DNA from: JAFLBI01 sp964616465
Lineage (GTDB): Bacteria > Bacteroidota > Bacteroidia > Chitinophagales > Chitinophagaceae
Direction: 5' to 3'
Assembly: GCA_964616465.1 (NCBI GenBank)
Contig: CAZTTO010000016.1
Span: forward strand, 1 to 64,000
Length of the DNA: 64,000 nt
In this document: one piece after another, positions 1-10,600 of the stretch
Position numbering within the stretch: position 1 is the stretch's first letter
Layout: the number at the start of each line of letters is the position of its first letter
Program-made: the position numbers and the translations under genes
Notes under the pieces: model-generated
What the model saw: only the letters and a program-made list of their open reading frames with translations
Database searches by the model: none
What the model was told of the DNA's origin: nothing

Positions 1-69
1 TAACCCCTAATCAAGTGCTACAAGAAAAAATTGCACTTATTACTTGAACTTAGTTCTTAAGTAAATAAT

Positions 70-795
70 TTATTCTGACTTTCTAACTCTACCAGCACCA
101 CGGAACCTTTGACTCCAATAACGTTCATATAAGTCGCTGATCATAACGCCGCCACTTGTTGCTGCGTGTACAAACTTGTTATTCAGTAAATACACACCAA
201 CATGAGAAATTCGACTTCCTGAAGTGTTGAAAAACACCAAATCGCCTTCCTTTAAATCAGCCGTATCAATTCTTTCAACCACTTGAAATTGTTCTTGTGA
301 GGTTCTTGGCAGACTTAAACCCCATATATCTCGCATAATAATTTGTGTGAAGGCCGAACAGTCAATACAGTTTTCTGTTACACCACCCATACAATACCTA
401 GTTCCCCACCATTTATCAATGAGTTGAAGCAGAGGAACATTGGTTAACTTCTCAACAATTGCATCAGTTAATACAGCGTACTTTATTTGTAAATAATTCG
501 CAGATTCAATATCAAAACCTTCCCCTTCAATAACTGTAGGTTTTATTTTGGTTGCGGAAGTATTATTTTTACTAGAACTATTTCCTGTAGTAGTCCCTGG
601 CTTATTCTTAGCGGTTATAACAGTACCAGGTTTTGCTTCAATATCGTCTATAAAAACTGGTTTCTTTCCAGATTTACTGGTAGATCTTTGACTATTTGGT
701 GTTGACCCATCTCTAGCAGTTAAGTTCCTAACCGATTTACAGCTAGTAAAAACCAGGATTAATGCTATGATATATGATAGGTTTTTTAAATGCAT
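70..795 (-). CDS. NlpC/P60 (C40) cell-wall peptidase, lipoprotein
   Basis: A 241-residue protein with a lipoprotein signal (hydrophobic run, then FTSC with the lipid-accepting Cys at residue 19), a low-complexity Ser/Thr/Lys linker to about residue 90, and a C-terminal NlpC/P60 domain. The catalytic Cys146 lies in the motif DCSAF, His198 in SHVGVY and a third polar residue, His210, in FVHAA. Family members cleave peptidoglycan stem peptides (D-Glu to diamino-acid bonds). It is probably anchored in the outer membrane and acts in the periplasm. It is divergently placed to dnaE and stands alone. The exact bond cleaved is not readable from the sequence. Confidence 0.88.
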   Translation of the reverse strand: MHLKNLSYIIALILVFTSCKSVRNLTARDGSTPNSQRSTSKSGKKPVFIDDIEAKPGTVITAKNKPGTTTGNSSSKNNTSATKIKPTVIEGEGFDIESANYLQIKYAVLTDAIVEKLTNVPLLQLIDKWWGTRYCMGGVTENCIDCSAFTQIIMRDIWGLSLPRTSQEQFQVVERIDTADLKEGDLVFFNTSGSRISHVGVYLLNNKFVHAATSGGVMISDLYERYWSQRFRGAGRVRKSE

Positions 796-944
796 TGAAT
801 TGTTAACGAATAAAAGTTCTATTTATTCAAAATTTGCGCAATGCTAACCAAATTTTAGCAAATAGCATATTGAATTGTGGAAAAAAGCGGGTGAAAAAAC
901 AGGCGAACTAATACGATATTTGAGGTTTGCTAAAGATTTGTGCT

Positions 945-3900
945 ATGTGTCGTTTTTCCCATTTACATGTTCATACTCAATATTCGTTGCTCGATGGTTT
1001 TGCGTCGGCCGAAAGTTTGTTTTCAAAAGCTGCAAATGATAACATGCCTGCAGTTGCTATTACAGACCATGGAAATATGTTTGGCGTATTTGATTTTGTA
1101 AGCAAAGCCTGGAAAAAAACTAAGGTTGTTGGTAAGGATGAAAAGGGAAAAGATATTGAAGAGCCCATTGTAAAACCAATTGTAGGATGCGAATTTTATG
1201 TTGTTGAAAACAGACATCAAAAAATCTTTACAAAAGAGAAAAAAGATGACCGATTCCATCAGCTTCTTCTAGCGAAAAATGCTGTTGGCTACCAAAACTT
1301 AATCAAGCTTACTTCATTAGGTTATATGGAGGGTATGTACAGCAAATATCCCCGTATTGATAAAGAATTAATTGAACAATATAAGGAAGGACTCATAGCA
1401 ACCACCTGCTGTTTAGGTGCTTATGTACCACAAACTATTCTGCGTAATGGTGAGGAAGCGGGTGAAAAAGAATTTAAATGGTGGTTAGACCGGTTTGGAG
1501 AAGACTATTTTATTGAAATTCAAAGACATAATATAAAAGAGCAAGATTTAGTGAATGAAATCTTAGTGAAGTTTTCAAATAAATACAATGTACCCATTAT
1601 AGCTAGCAATGATAGTCACTATGTGAACGAAGAAGACTACGATGCACACGATATCCTTCTTTGTGTTAACACAGGAAGCTTGCAAAGCACTCCTGGTTTT
1701 GATGATTTTGTTAATGATGAAATTCAATCAACCAATAAACGGTTCAAGTTTCCTAATAACCAATTCTATTTCAAGACCACGGATGAAATGAAACAATTGT
1801 TTCATGATCTACCACAAGCAATTGATAATACCAATATGATTGTAGATCGTATTGAAGTGTTGAACTTGAAAAAAGATATTTTACTTCCTGCCTTCCCTAT
1901 TCCAGAAAGTTTCAAAATACATTTAGATGATAATCTGAACCAATGGGAGTATTTGAAGCACCTAACATATGAAGGTGCTATGAAGAGATATGGCAGCTTA
2001 ACACCTGATGTGCAAGAAAGAATTGATTTTGAGTTGCACACCATTAGGACAATGGGATTTGCCGGATACTTCTTAATTGTAGGAGACTTTATCAAAGCTG
2101 GTCGTGACTTAGGCGTATTTGTTGGCCCAGGCAGAGGTTCTGCTGCCGGTTCTGCTGTAGCTTATTGTATTGGAATTACAAATATTGATCCTATTAAGTA
2201 TAATTTACTATTTGAGCGTTTTCTAAATCCAGAAAGAAAGTCAATGCCCGATATTGATACAGACTTTGATGATGAAGGACGACAAAAAGTGATTGATTAT
2301 GTTGTAGAAAAATATGGAAAGAATCAGGTTGCGCAAATCATAACTTATGGTACAATGGCTGCAAAGAGTAGCATTAAGGATGTGGCTCGTGTAATGGATT
2401 TACCATTATCTGAATCAAATAAGTTAGCTAAACTTGTACCAGATAAACCCGGAACAGAATTAAAAAGAGTACTTCATGCACCTTTAACAGCAAAAGACGG
2501 TGAAAAATCGTTAGAAGAAAAAGAGAACTACACAGGTGAAGATATTGAAAACATCAAACAGCTTCGGAAGATTTATGAATCAGATGAAGCAGAAGCAACC
2601 ATACTACATATTGCAGAAAAATTAGAGGGCAGTGTAAGAAATACTGGCATTCACGCTGCTGGAATCATTATTGCTCCAAAGGATTTGACTGAACTTATAC
2701 CTGTTGCAACATCTAAAGACTCAAACTTACTGGTTACACAAATTGAAGGAAAAGTAATTGAAGAGAGTGGCGTTATTAAAATGGACTTTCTTGGATTGAA
2801 AACACTTAGCATTATTAAAAATGCTTTGGAAATGATCAAAGAAAATCATGGTGTTGATATCGATATAGATGCAATTCCACTTGACGATGAGAAAACATAT
2901 CAGCTTTTTCAAAAGGGTAACGCCGTAGCTATATTCCAATTCGAAGCAACCCATTTAGCAGACATATTAAGGAATATGAAGCCTTCAAACTTTGAAGACC
3001 TCATTGCATTGAATGCCTTGAATCGTCCAGGTCCCATGCAATACATTCCCGATTACATAAAAAGGAAACATGGACAAGAAGCAGTAACATATGATCTTCC
3101 AGAGATGGAAGAATTTTTAAAAGAGACTTATGGAATTACTGTTTATCAGGAGCAGGTAATGTTGCTATCTCAAAAACTAGCAGGATTTTCAAAGGGTAAA
3201 GCAGATGGTCTCAGAAAGGCAATGGGTAAAAAAGACCGAAAAACCCTTGACAACATGAAAGCTGACTTTATAAAAGGTGCAACAGAATTAGGTCATCCTG
3301 AGAAAGCTCTTGAAAAAATTTGGACAGACTGGGAAAAATTTGCTCAATATGCTTTCAATAAATCACATTCAACTTGTTATGCATTTGTTGCCTATCAAAC
3401 TGCTTACTTAAAAGCACACTACCCTTCCGAATTCATGGCAGCAGTATTAAATAATGCTGGAAGTATTGAAAAAATTACCTTCTTTATGGAGGAGTGTAAG
3501 CGTATGGGTATTCATGTACTTGGTCCTGATATCAATGAATCCAAAAAAGGTTTTGCTGCCAATAAAAAAGGAGAAATTAGATTTGGCTTAGGCGGATTAA
3601 AAGGAGTTGGTGAAGCTGCTATTTCAAATATTATTGAGGAAAGAACAAAAGGGGCATTTACAGATGTCTTTGATTTTTTTAAACGAGTGAGCTTACAAAA
3701 AGTGAATAAAAAATCACTTGAATGTTTAATAATGGGCGGATGTTTCGATGGTTTTAAAGATTTCCATAGAAAACAATATTTTCATATTGGTGATGGAGAA
3801 AAATTATCAGGATTAGAAAAATTAATTCAATACGCCAACGCTTGCAATGCGCAAAGTCTTAAAACTTCGAATACACTTTTTGGTGACTTCGCCGCATCAT

Positions 3901-4622
3901 TTGAAATTGATAAACCCAAAATTGCAAAATGTGAGCCTTGGTCACTGGTGGAATCACTTAACAAAGAGCGGGATATTACGGGTATGTTTATGAGTGGTCA
4001 TCCACTTGATAACTATGAATTTGAATTAAGGCATTTTGGAATTTTTCCCTTGAAAGATTTCGAAGAATTAAAATTGAACGAGCAGCAAATCGAGGAGGCT
4101 AATAACAAAGGTATAAAGTTTAGACTTGCTGGATTGGTTACTGAAGCACAACATTTAATTTCAAAAAGAGGAACTTCATTTGGTAAGCTAGTGATTGAAG
4201 ATTACACTGGGAAATCAGAGATTCTATTGTTTGACACAGATTATCAATCCTTCAAGCATTTTTTTGAAGTTGACTTATGTGTGATTGTTACTGGATACTT
4301 TCACAGACAATTTCAAAAAAGTAAAATTGCTTTTAAAATATCCAAGATTAATTTGTTGGAAAATATAAAAACAGTTTTCACTAAGAAACTTGAGTTACAT
4401 ATAAAGCCTGATGCAATTGATAAGAAAATGATTGATTTTTTTCAACAGAATATTGAAAAATATCCCGGCAATTTGCACCTAAGATTTCACATCCATGATG
4501 AAACTGAAAATGTTGGGGTGCAGCTCTATACACTAGAGAATAGTGTTGAGATGAACTATGAACTAACCGACTACTTAATTCTAAATAAAGACAAAATCGA
4601 AGTGACTATTCAAGAAAACTAG
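945..4622 (+). CDS. dnaE: DNA polymerase III subunit alpha
   Basis: Replicative DNA polymerase of the C family, about 1225 residues. The N-terminal PHP domain opens with FSHLHVHTQYSLLDG and continues with AITDHGN. The polymerase core carries GPGRGSAAGS and the metal-binding PDIDTDFDD motif. A finger region with LNRPGPM follows, then the tandem HhH region and a C-terminal OB fold (around RLAGLVTEAQHLISKRG). I chose the ATG at 945, which starts MCRFSHLHVH directly at the PHP domain. A TTG at 927 would only add six unconserved residues. The gene ends in TAG, which shows that amber is a normal stop in this genome. It is monocistronic. Confidence 0.97.
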   Translation: MCRFSHLHVHTQYSLLDGFASAESLFSKAANDNMPAVAITDHGNMFGVFDFVSKAWKKTKVVGKDEKGKDIEEPIVKPIVGCEFYVVENRHQKIFTKEKKDDRFHQLLLAKNAVGYQNLIKLTSLGYMEGMYSKYPRIDKELIEQYKEGLIATTCCLGAYVPQTILRNGEEAGEKEFKWWLDRFGEDYFIEIQRHNIKEQDLVNEILVKFSNKYNVPIIASNDSHYVNEEDYDAHDILLCVNTGSLQSTPGFDDFVNDEIQSTNKRFKFPNNQFYFKTTDEMKQLFHDLPQAIDNTNMIVDRIEVLNLKKDILLPAFPIPESFKIHLDDNLNQWEYLKHLTYEGAMKRYGSLTPDVQERIDFELHTIRTMGFAGYFLIVGDFIKAGRDLGVFVGPGRGSAAGSAVAYCIGITNIDPIKYNLLFERFLNPERKSMPDIDTDFDDEGRQKVIDYVVEKYGKNQVAQIITYGTMAAKSSIKDVARVMDLPLSESNKLAKLVPDKPGTELKRVLHAPLTAKDGEKSLEEKENYTGEDIENIKQLRKIYESDEAEATILHIAEKLEGSVRNTGIHAAGIIIAPKDLTELIPVATSKDSNLLVTQIEGKVIEESGVIKMDFLGLKTLSIIKNALEMIKENHGVDIDIDAIPLDDEKTYQLFQKGNAVAIFQFEATHLADILRNMKPSNFEDLIALNALNRPGPMQYIPDYIKRKHGQEAVTYDLPEMEEFLKETYGITVYQEQVMLLSQKLAGFSKGKADGLRKAMGKKDRKTLDNMKADFIKGATELGHPEKALEKIWTDWEKFAQYAFNKSHSTCYAFVAYQTAYLKAHYPSEFMAAVLNNAGSIEKITFFMEECKRMGIHVLGPDINESKKGFAANKKGEIRFGLGGLKGVGEAAISNIIEERTKGAFTDVFDFFKRVSLQKVNKKSLECLIMGGCFDGFKDFHRKQYFHIGDGEKLSGLEKLIQYANACNAQSLKTSNTLFGDFAASFEIDKPKIAKCEPWSLVESLNKERDITGMFMSGHPLDNYEFELRHFGIFPLKDFEELKLNEQQIEEANNKGIKFRLAGLVTEAQHLISKRGTSFGKLVIEDYTGKSEILLFDTDYQSFKHFFEVDLCVIVTGYFHRQFQKSKIAFKISKINLLENIKTVFTKKLELHIKPDAIDKKMIDFFQQNIEKYPGNLHLRFHIHDETENVGVQLYTLENSVEMNYELTDYLILNKDKIEVTIQEN

Positions 4623-4706
4623 GATTTTTATATATGCGGTGATGGGTTTCATGATAAAACATCCATATTTGATATTATATGAATTAATTGAAAGAAGGAA
4701 TTTTTC

Positions 4707-5288
4707 ATGATTACATCTCCAACCCAAAAAAAAGAAGCTAGAAAACAACAGGCCAGAACCCTAAGAGTTGTTAGAAAGATACATCGTGTTACAGGAGTAC
4801 TGCTCTTCCTTTTTTTCTTTATTGTTGGATTAAGTGGAATATTATTAGGGTGGAAAAAACACAGCGGCAATCTATTGCTTCCAAAAACATATTCAGGTAT
4901 TTCCAAAAATCCGAATGATTGGCTATCGATTGATAGTCTTCAAAAAAAGGCTGTCAAACTACTTAAAGATTCATGCGGAGAGAGTTTATCAAGCAATTTA
5001 GATAGAATTGATTTCCGTCCAGATAAAGGCTCTGTCAAATTCATTTTTGTTGATCATTATTGGGAAATACAATTAGATGCAACTTCTGGTCACTTGCTTC
5101 ATATAGGAAGAAGAAATTCTGATCTTATTGAAAGAATTCATGATGGATCGATCATAGATATAAACTTGATTAACAACAAGGGAATATTTAAAGTTGTATA
5201 TACCAGTATCATGGGATTATCATTAATACTTTTTACTATAACCGGCTTTTGGCTTTGGTATGGCCCCAAATTAATGCGCAGAAATTAA
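4707..5288 (+). CDS. PepSY-associated transmembrane protein
   Basis: A 193-residue protein with a basic N-terminus, a first membrane helix at about 30-50 (GVLLFLFFFIVGLSGILLGW), an extracytoplasmic middle with a PepSY-like segment, and a second helix near 168-188 ending in a short basic tail. The HRVTG motif before helix one and WLWYGP at the end are typical of PepSY-TM proteins, which often sit near iron-uptake or reductase systems. No such partner is adjacent. It lies 84 bases after dnaE with no terminator visible between them. The function is unknown. Confidence 0.75.
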   Translation: MITSPTQKKEARKQQARTLRVVRKIHRVTGVLLFLFFFIVGLSGILLGWKKHSGNLLLPKTYSGISKNPNDWLSIDSLQKKAVKLLKDSCGESLSSNLDRIDFRPDKGSVKFIFVDHYWEIQLDATSGHLLHIGRRNSDLIERIHDGSIIDINLINNKGIFKVVYTSIMGLSLILFTITGFWLWYGPKLMRRN

Positions 5289-5336
5289 TTTTTCATATCT
5301 TAATATGACTCAATTGATTCATCTTATATTAGGATT

Positions 5337-6089
5337 ATGAAAAAAACTGCTTTCATTAACAATGTTCTACAGTATGCTGGCCCTGCATCTATGAGTGCAT
5401 TATATGCAAAAGATTTTCAACTTTTAGTACAAGACCCTTCTTTTCAAGATCCTAGTATTGCAAATAGTTTTTTATCTAGTTATCCAAATACATCTATTAC
5501 TTCAGAAACCGATATAGAAAAGCTCTTTAATCAATTAAATGAACATTTTTCCACCTTAGAGGTATTCATAAGTAACGATTCGTTTCCAGCTATTCATACG
5601 CCAATCTCAGAGGGGGATATTATTGGCTTGGAAAAGACTCTACAGGAAATTCTAGTAAGACCTTATCATTTTATGAAACTATTAATACCAAAACTTAAAA
5701 AACAGCAAGTAAAATCAAATCTCATTTTTATCACTTCAAGTAGAACAGAATTGCCCATGAAAAATGGAGCGATACCAGATATGGCAAGGGCTGCAAACAA
5801 CGCCTTTGTAAAATCACTTAGTATAGAGTTAGCACCTTATGGAATACCAGTAAACGCTATAGCCCCCAACTTTTTATATAGCGAAACCTATTTCCCAAAA
5901 TCTTTATACATTGAAAATGCAATTGGCAAAAAGTATATAGAAGCTGTTGTACCAGTGGGTCGATTAGGATATCAAGAAGAATTAGAAGAGCTGGTTTTGT
6001 ATCTAGCTGAAATGAAAGGCTCTTTTCATACTGGAAGTATTATACCATTTAACGGTGGATGGCCTGTTGCACAAAATAGACCTTTCTAA
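5337..6089 (+). CDS. Halohydrin dehalogenase-like SDR protein lacking the catalytic Tyr
   Basis: A 250-residue short-chain dehydrogenase/reductase fold protein. Like halohydrin dehalogenases (HheA/B/C) it has no glycine-rich NAD(P) motif, and the N-terminus reads NNVLQYAG where those enzymes have T-x4-F/Y-x-G. The middle and C-terminus fit HheC well by eye from memory: FITSS with Ser134 at the catalytic Ser, MARAA with Arg151 at the catalytic Arg, then IPVNAIAPNFLYSE, GRLGYQEELEELVLYLA and FNGGWP. The Tyr expected 13 residues after Ser134 is Pro147 (codon CCA at 5775-5777). It may therefore be catalytically altered or inactive. It begins 48 bases after the PepSY gene and ends at a strong terminator. 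Confidence 0.7.
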   Translation: MKKTAFINNVLQYAGPASMSALYAKDFQLLVQDPSFQDPSIANSFLSSYPNTSITSETDIEKLFNQLNEHFSTLEVFISNDSFPAIHTPISEGDIIGLEKTLQEILVRPYHFMKLLIPKLKKQQVKSNLIFITSSRTELPMKNGAIPDMARAANNAFVKSLSIELAPYGIPVNAIAPNFLYSETYFPKSLYIENAIGKKYIEAVVPVGRLGYQEELEELVLYLAEMKGSFHTGSIIPFNGGWPVAQNRPF

Positions 6090-6092
6090 AAA

Positions 6093-6123
6093 AAAGAGGC
6101 CTCAATTTTTTTGAGGCCTCTTT
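6093..6123. terminator. Bidirectional intrinsic terminator
   Basis: A perfect 13-bp inverted repeat (arms 6093-6105 and 6111-6123, core GAGGCCTC) with a 5-base T loop, flanked by A/T runs. It separates the convergent SDR gene and susD and can serve both. Confidence 0.9.
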
Positions 6124-6142
6124 GTAAAGAGAGTTTAGAATA

Positions 6143-7621
6143 TTACATAGGGTTCTGAACTACAACACCATTTGTATTATTTATCTCAGCTTGTGGAATC
6201 AAAAACTGCCATTGAATATCTCCAGCAGGAACTTGGAACACACCAGCTAATGAAGCATTATGATTAGAGTTTCTACGATCAAGTGGTAGATTTAATCGCT
6301 TTAAATCATAAAAACGGAAGCCCTCACCCCATAATTCAATTCTTCTTTGAGTAAGAATTTCATTAATTAAGGCTGTACCACTATTGGTTGAAAGCTGATA
6401 GTTAGGATCACGCTGACGAGCAAGAGTAAACAATGCTTGACGAGCTTGTGCTTCTTGTCCACTTATACGCGCACGAGCTTCAGCTTCAATCAAGAACATT
6501 TCAGACGCTCTCATTAAAGGAACATCACCTATACTTAATGCAGTATTTGCTACCAAAAACTTCCTATTCATGAATGGAAAACGAGAACCATTAGGATTTA
6601 AAGGAATAGGAAAAGCAGTATTAGTACCTGTTGGGTCCCAAAGTGTTCTTCTTATATCAGTTGTTGAAATTTGCTCATACAACAAACGATTGATTGCTTT
6701 TGGATTCGTTCTAATGTTAGTTGAATTAAAATTAGCCGACATATAAGCAAAGAAAGAGAAGAAAAAAGTACCCTGATCTTCTTGCTGACGAATACCCCAA
6801 ATCCACTCGGGCGTTGTATAGTTGTTAAAGCCACTGGTGTACTGCGTGTTATTCATAAGTGCATATCCTTCCCTCGCTTCAACGGCCATTTGAGCAGCAA
6901 CTGCCCAATTTTGCTGAGTTAAAGCTACACGTGCTTTAAATCCTTTCGCAACGTGAATATTGATATGCGATTTATCTCTTCTAGCAGTACCTAAGAGTGT
7001 AATAGCTTCATCCAAATCTTTGTTTATTTGGGTATAGATTTCAGCAACAGAAACTCGAGGAGTAGCACCAACTGTTGGAGCAGTTCTTAATGGTAAGCCC
7101 AAACCACTATTTTGTCCAGTTGCATCAAATCTTTCACCAAACAATTGAATCATCATAAAGTAAGCCCAGCCTCTGTAAGCTAAAGCTTGACCTTTAATGG
7201 CGTTCTTATCTGCTTGTGGTCCAACAGCACCATCAATTTGAGCAATAATTTGGTTAGCATTAGAAATAAAAGAGAAGAAATACAAATAGTTATAAAAGCA
7301 AATATTGCTTGTTACAATTCTGTGATTTATCCAACGATATTCATTAATAAACCAACCATTTGACTGCCCGGTCATAACTAAATCATCACCTAAGGCATCC
7401 ATGAATATCATATTTCCACTAATACCACCTAATGCTTGTGAACCATACATTTGACGGTAAAGAAATCTGTGCATCCCTTCAATTGCTTTCCAAGCATCAG
7501 TAGTATTTGTAAAAACAACCGATTCTGATACAGCATTTGTTGGACGTGTTTCTAAATAATCTTTGTTACAAGAGGAGAATAAGAATCCTCCAAGCGTAAT
7601 TAGAAATAGTATTTTTTTCAT
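6143..7621 (-). CDS. SusD/RagB family nutrient-binding outer membrane lipoprotein
   Basis: A 492-residue lipoprotein (signal ending FLFSSC, then NKDYLETRPT, a common SusD start). The TPR-rich SusD fold is indicated by GQALAYRGWAYFMMIQLFGE in the first half and by the C-terminal signature RRIELWGEGFRFYDLKRLN. SusD proteins cap the SusC barrel at the cell surface and bind the glycan or peptide ligand. The gene follows susC by 12 bases and is clearly co-transcribed. No glycoside hydrolase, sulfatase or regulator is attached, so the substrate cannot be inferred. If the amber codon in susC is real, this SusD lacks its own transporter partner. Confidence 0.93.
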   Translation of the reverse strand: MKKILFLITLGGFLFSSCNKDYLETRPTNAVSESVVFTNTTDAWKAIEGMHRFLYRQMYGSQALGGISGNMIFMDALGDDLVMTGQSNGWFINEYRWINHRIVTSNICFYNYLYFFSFISNANQIIAQIDGAVGPQADKNAIKGQALAYRGWAYFMMIQLFGERFDATGQNSGLGLPLRTAPTVGATPRVSVAEIYTQINKDLDEAITLLGTARRDKSHINIHVAKGFKARVALTQQNWAVAAQMAVEAREGYALMNNTQYTSGFNNYTTPEWIWGIRQQEDQGTFFFSFFAYMSANFNSTNIRTNPKAINRLLYEQISTTDIRRTLWDPTGTNTAFPIPLNPNGSRFPFMNRKFLVANTALSIGDVPLMRASEMFLIEAEARARISGQEAQARQALFTLARQRDPNYQLSTNSGTALINEILTQRRIELWGEGFRFYDLKRLNLPLDRRNSNHNASLAGVFQVPAGDIQWQFLIPQAEINNTNGVVVQNPM

Positions 7622-7633
7622 AGTGTGTTCCGT

Positions 7634-10600
7634 TTAGAAGTTAAAGCTTAATCCCATAGATACCAATCGTGCTGGAGGATAAGTGTTTGAGTTAGTTCCA
7701 TCAAAGTTTTGATTAACCAACAATCCTCTACGCTTTGCAAATAAGGCCACATTTTCTGCACTTACCCATACTCTTGCATTGCTTGAACCAATTCTGTTCA
7801 ACAATGATTTAGGTAATTCGTAAGATAGGTTTACGTTATTTAATTGCAAGTGTGTAGCACTAATTAAGAATCGGCTTGAAGTACCCGCAAAGTTAGTACC
7901 CTGGTCATTTTGCATACGAGGAACATTGGTTACATCGCCTGGCTTCTGCCAACGACGTAGAATATCTCTGTGCAATCCACCACCATATTGGCTACCTGGG
8001 CCCATTAGACCAGCATATCCATTGTCATAAGCCCATCCGCCAATTTGATAAGTGAACATGATAGTTAATGAAAGATTCTTATATCTAAAGGTATTACCTA
8101 TACTACCATACACATCTGGGATAGAAGATTTATCAAGATAAACCTGTCTTGCATTTGAAAATAAAGTAGTAACTGTATCTGCTCCGCCACCTGATTTAGG
8201 AATAATTCTTGAGTTAGCTGGGTTGAATGCAATTACGTTTCTATACAATGCAGCACCATCATTCGGATCAACACCATAAAAATCACGCATGAAATAATCA
8301 TAGCGAGATCTTCCTTCTTTCAACTGTTGAGTTCCGCTGATAATTTCTGGAACTGTAGGTGGCATTTTAGTAATCTGGTTAGTGAAATGAGTAGCATTCA
8401 AAGTTGCACTCCATGAGAAATCACGCTTGCGAATAATTTCACCAGTAACTTGTAATTCAATACCACGGTTGTACATACTACCAATGTTTTGTGCAACAGT
8501 GAAAACTCCTCCAGTTGCACCACCATTCGATAGTGGTTGTGGCACGTTAAAAATTAAGTTCTTAGACTCTCTATTGAAATACTCTAAGCTACCATTAATT
8601 CTGTTCTTGAAAAGTGTGAAATCAACTCCTAAATCAAGCGATAAAGATGATTCCCATGTTAAATTAAAGTTTGGCAATGATGTTTGTAAAATACCACCAG
8701 CAGTATTGTTATTGAATCCTAAGCCATATAAACCCTGATATGGATAATAACCTATACCGGCTTCAATACCTGTACTTCCATAAGAACCACGAAGCTTTAA
8801 CTGGTCAACCCAGTTTGCTTTAAAGAAATTCTCTTTATCTAAGCGCCATGCAGCACCAACGCTCCAGAAATTTGCCCAACGTACATCTTTATGAAAACGA
8901 GAGTTTCCATCTCTTCTCAATGCAGCTGTTAAGAAATATTTACCATCATAATCATAGTTGAACTTCGATAAGTAACTTTCAATAGTATGGTTATCTGTTT
9001 GAGATGCTAAAGTTTGAATCGTTGCAAAGTTTGGAAATTCAGTATTCCCATCATTAAACAACTGATCTACTCTAAATCCGTAGAAATAGTTATACTGGAA
9101 CCAATAATTTTCATGACCAACCAATGCACCTACATTATGCTTTTTAAATTTCTGATTGTAGCTCAACAATTGGTTGAAAGTATAAGATTGATTACGTGTA
9201 ATTTCACGACTAGCTCTTCCTGATGGAGCGCCATCACCAATGAATCGGTTTTGGAAGCCTTCTTCTTGATAATCTTGCACATCATATACAATGTTAGTCG
9301 TAAACTTGAAGTTTTCATTGAAAATTACATCAGCATAACCACGACCACTTAAAATATTTCTTCTCCAACGTGCAATATTTAATTTGTTTTCATAGATAGC
9401 GTGACGACCTTGGTTCACTGGACGAAAACCAACCCCAGGAATATTACCATAATCGAATTTATTTCCTAATTGGTCAAATACATATTGTCCAGTAGTTGGA
9501 TCAATAGCATACACAGGGAAGATTGGCCCCATTCCTCTCGCAAAAGAGAATGGATTCACAATACCAGATTCAGCAGGGAAATTACTGTTCACAACACTAC
9601 CAGAAATGTTCATACCTGTTTTGAACCATTTTACTGGATTGGTATTTACATTCAAACGACCTGTAAAACGATTCAAATCTGAGCGCTCAACAAATCCTTT
9701 TTCATTAGTGTAACCAAATGAACCAAAGTAATCTGACTTTTCGTTGCCACCACTATAAGTTAAACTATAATCAGCACGAGCACCATTTCTATAAAATGCT
9801 TTAAACCAATCTAAGTCGTCTGCAGAATAACGTAATTGAGTTGCTGCTGGATTTAAAGTTCCATCTGGAAGTACAATCTGATTATTAGCTACGCCAACAA
9901 AAGGATTATATCCACCCATCAACTGAGATACATCGTCGAAAGCTAGGTTACCATAAATTTGTCTACCAGCATTTGCTCCAGTTGTATAACGAGGAAACAA
10001 ACCTGAAGCCAATCTATTAGCATCATCCTGTGGAATATTATTTGTAAATCTTAAGACGTTACGGAAAGACTCCCACATTAATGGATAATATTCAAATGCA
10101 TTTACCTGATCATATTCAGGAATTGCCCGTGAAGTAAATCCTTGTGATGCTTTAAACTGAAGATTATTTCTATTTTTCTTACCGCGCTTGGTTGTAATCA
10201 TAATTACACCATTACCACCACGGCTTCCAAATAATGCAGCAGCTGATGCATCTTTCAAAGTTGAAATTGATTCTACATCATCCGGATTAATATTAGCTAG
10301 TCCACCTACATATGGCGCACCATCAACAACAATTAAAGGGGCACTTGATGCATTAATTGAACCAAAACCACGCAAACGAATAGCCGGACTTGAACCAGGC
10401 TGACCACTCGCGGTAGTTGTTTGAATACCAGGAGCAGAACCAACTAATGCATTTGTTACGTTGGTTAAAGGACGATTTTCAATTTCCTTAGCTGTAATTT
10501 GAGCTGTTGATCCTGTGTACTCCCCTTTTTTAACTGTACCCTAAGCAACTACTACCACTTCTTCTAAGTTACCTTGAGCTTCAGCTAGTTGAACTGCAAA

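Noticed and set aside
1..69. AAGTGC/GCACTT inverted repeat as a terminator of the NlpC/P60 gene
   Set aside because: Only 6 bp with a 14-base loop and no proper T-run on the minus strand.
927..944. TTG start of dnaE at 927
   Set aside because: The ATG at 945 begins exactly at the conserved PHP domain start; the extra six residues are not part of the family.
10375..10377. TTG start giving a separate 913-residue SusC gene
   Set aside because: It begins in the plug domain and would have no signal peptide or carboxypeptidase-like domain. The frame is continuous with the upstream part except for one TAG, so one interrupted gene is the better reading.
10541..10600. Frameshift as the cause of the broken susC
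   Set aside because: The reading frame before and after the TAG is the same (55 codons from 10540 to the TTG at 10375), so it is a substitution and not an indel.
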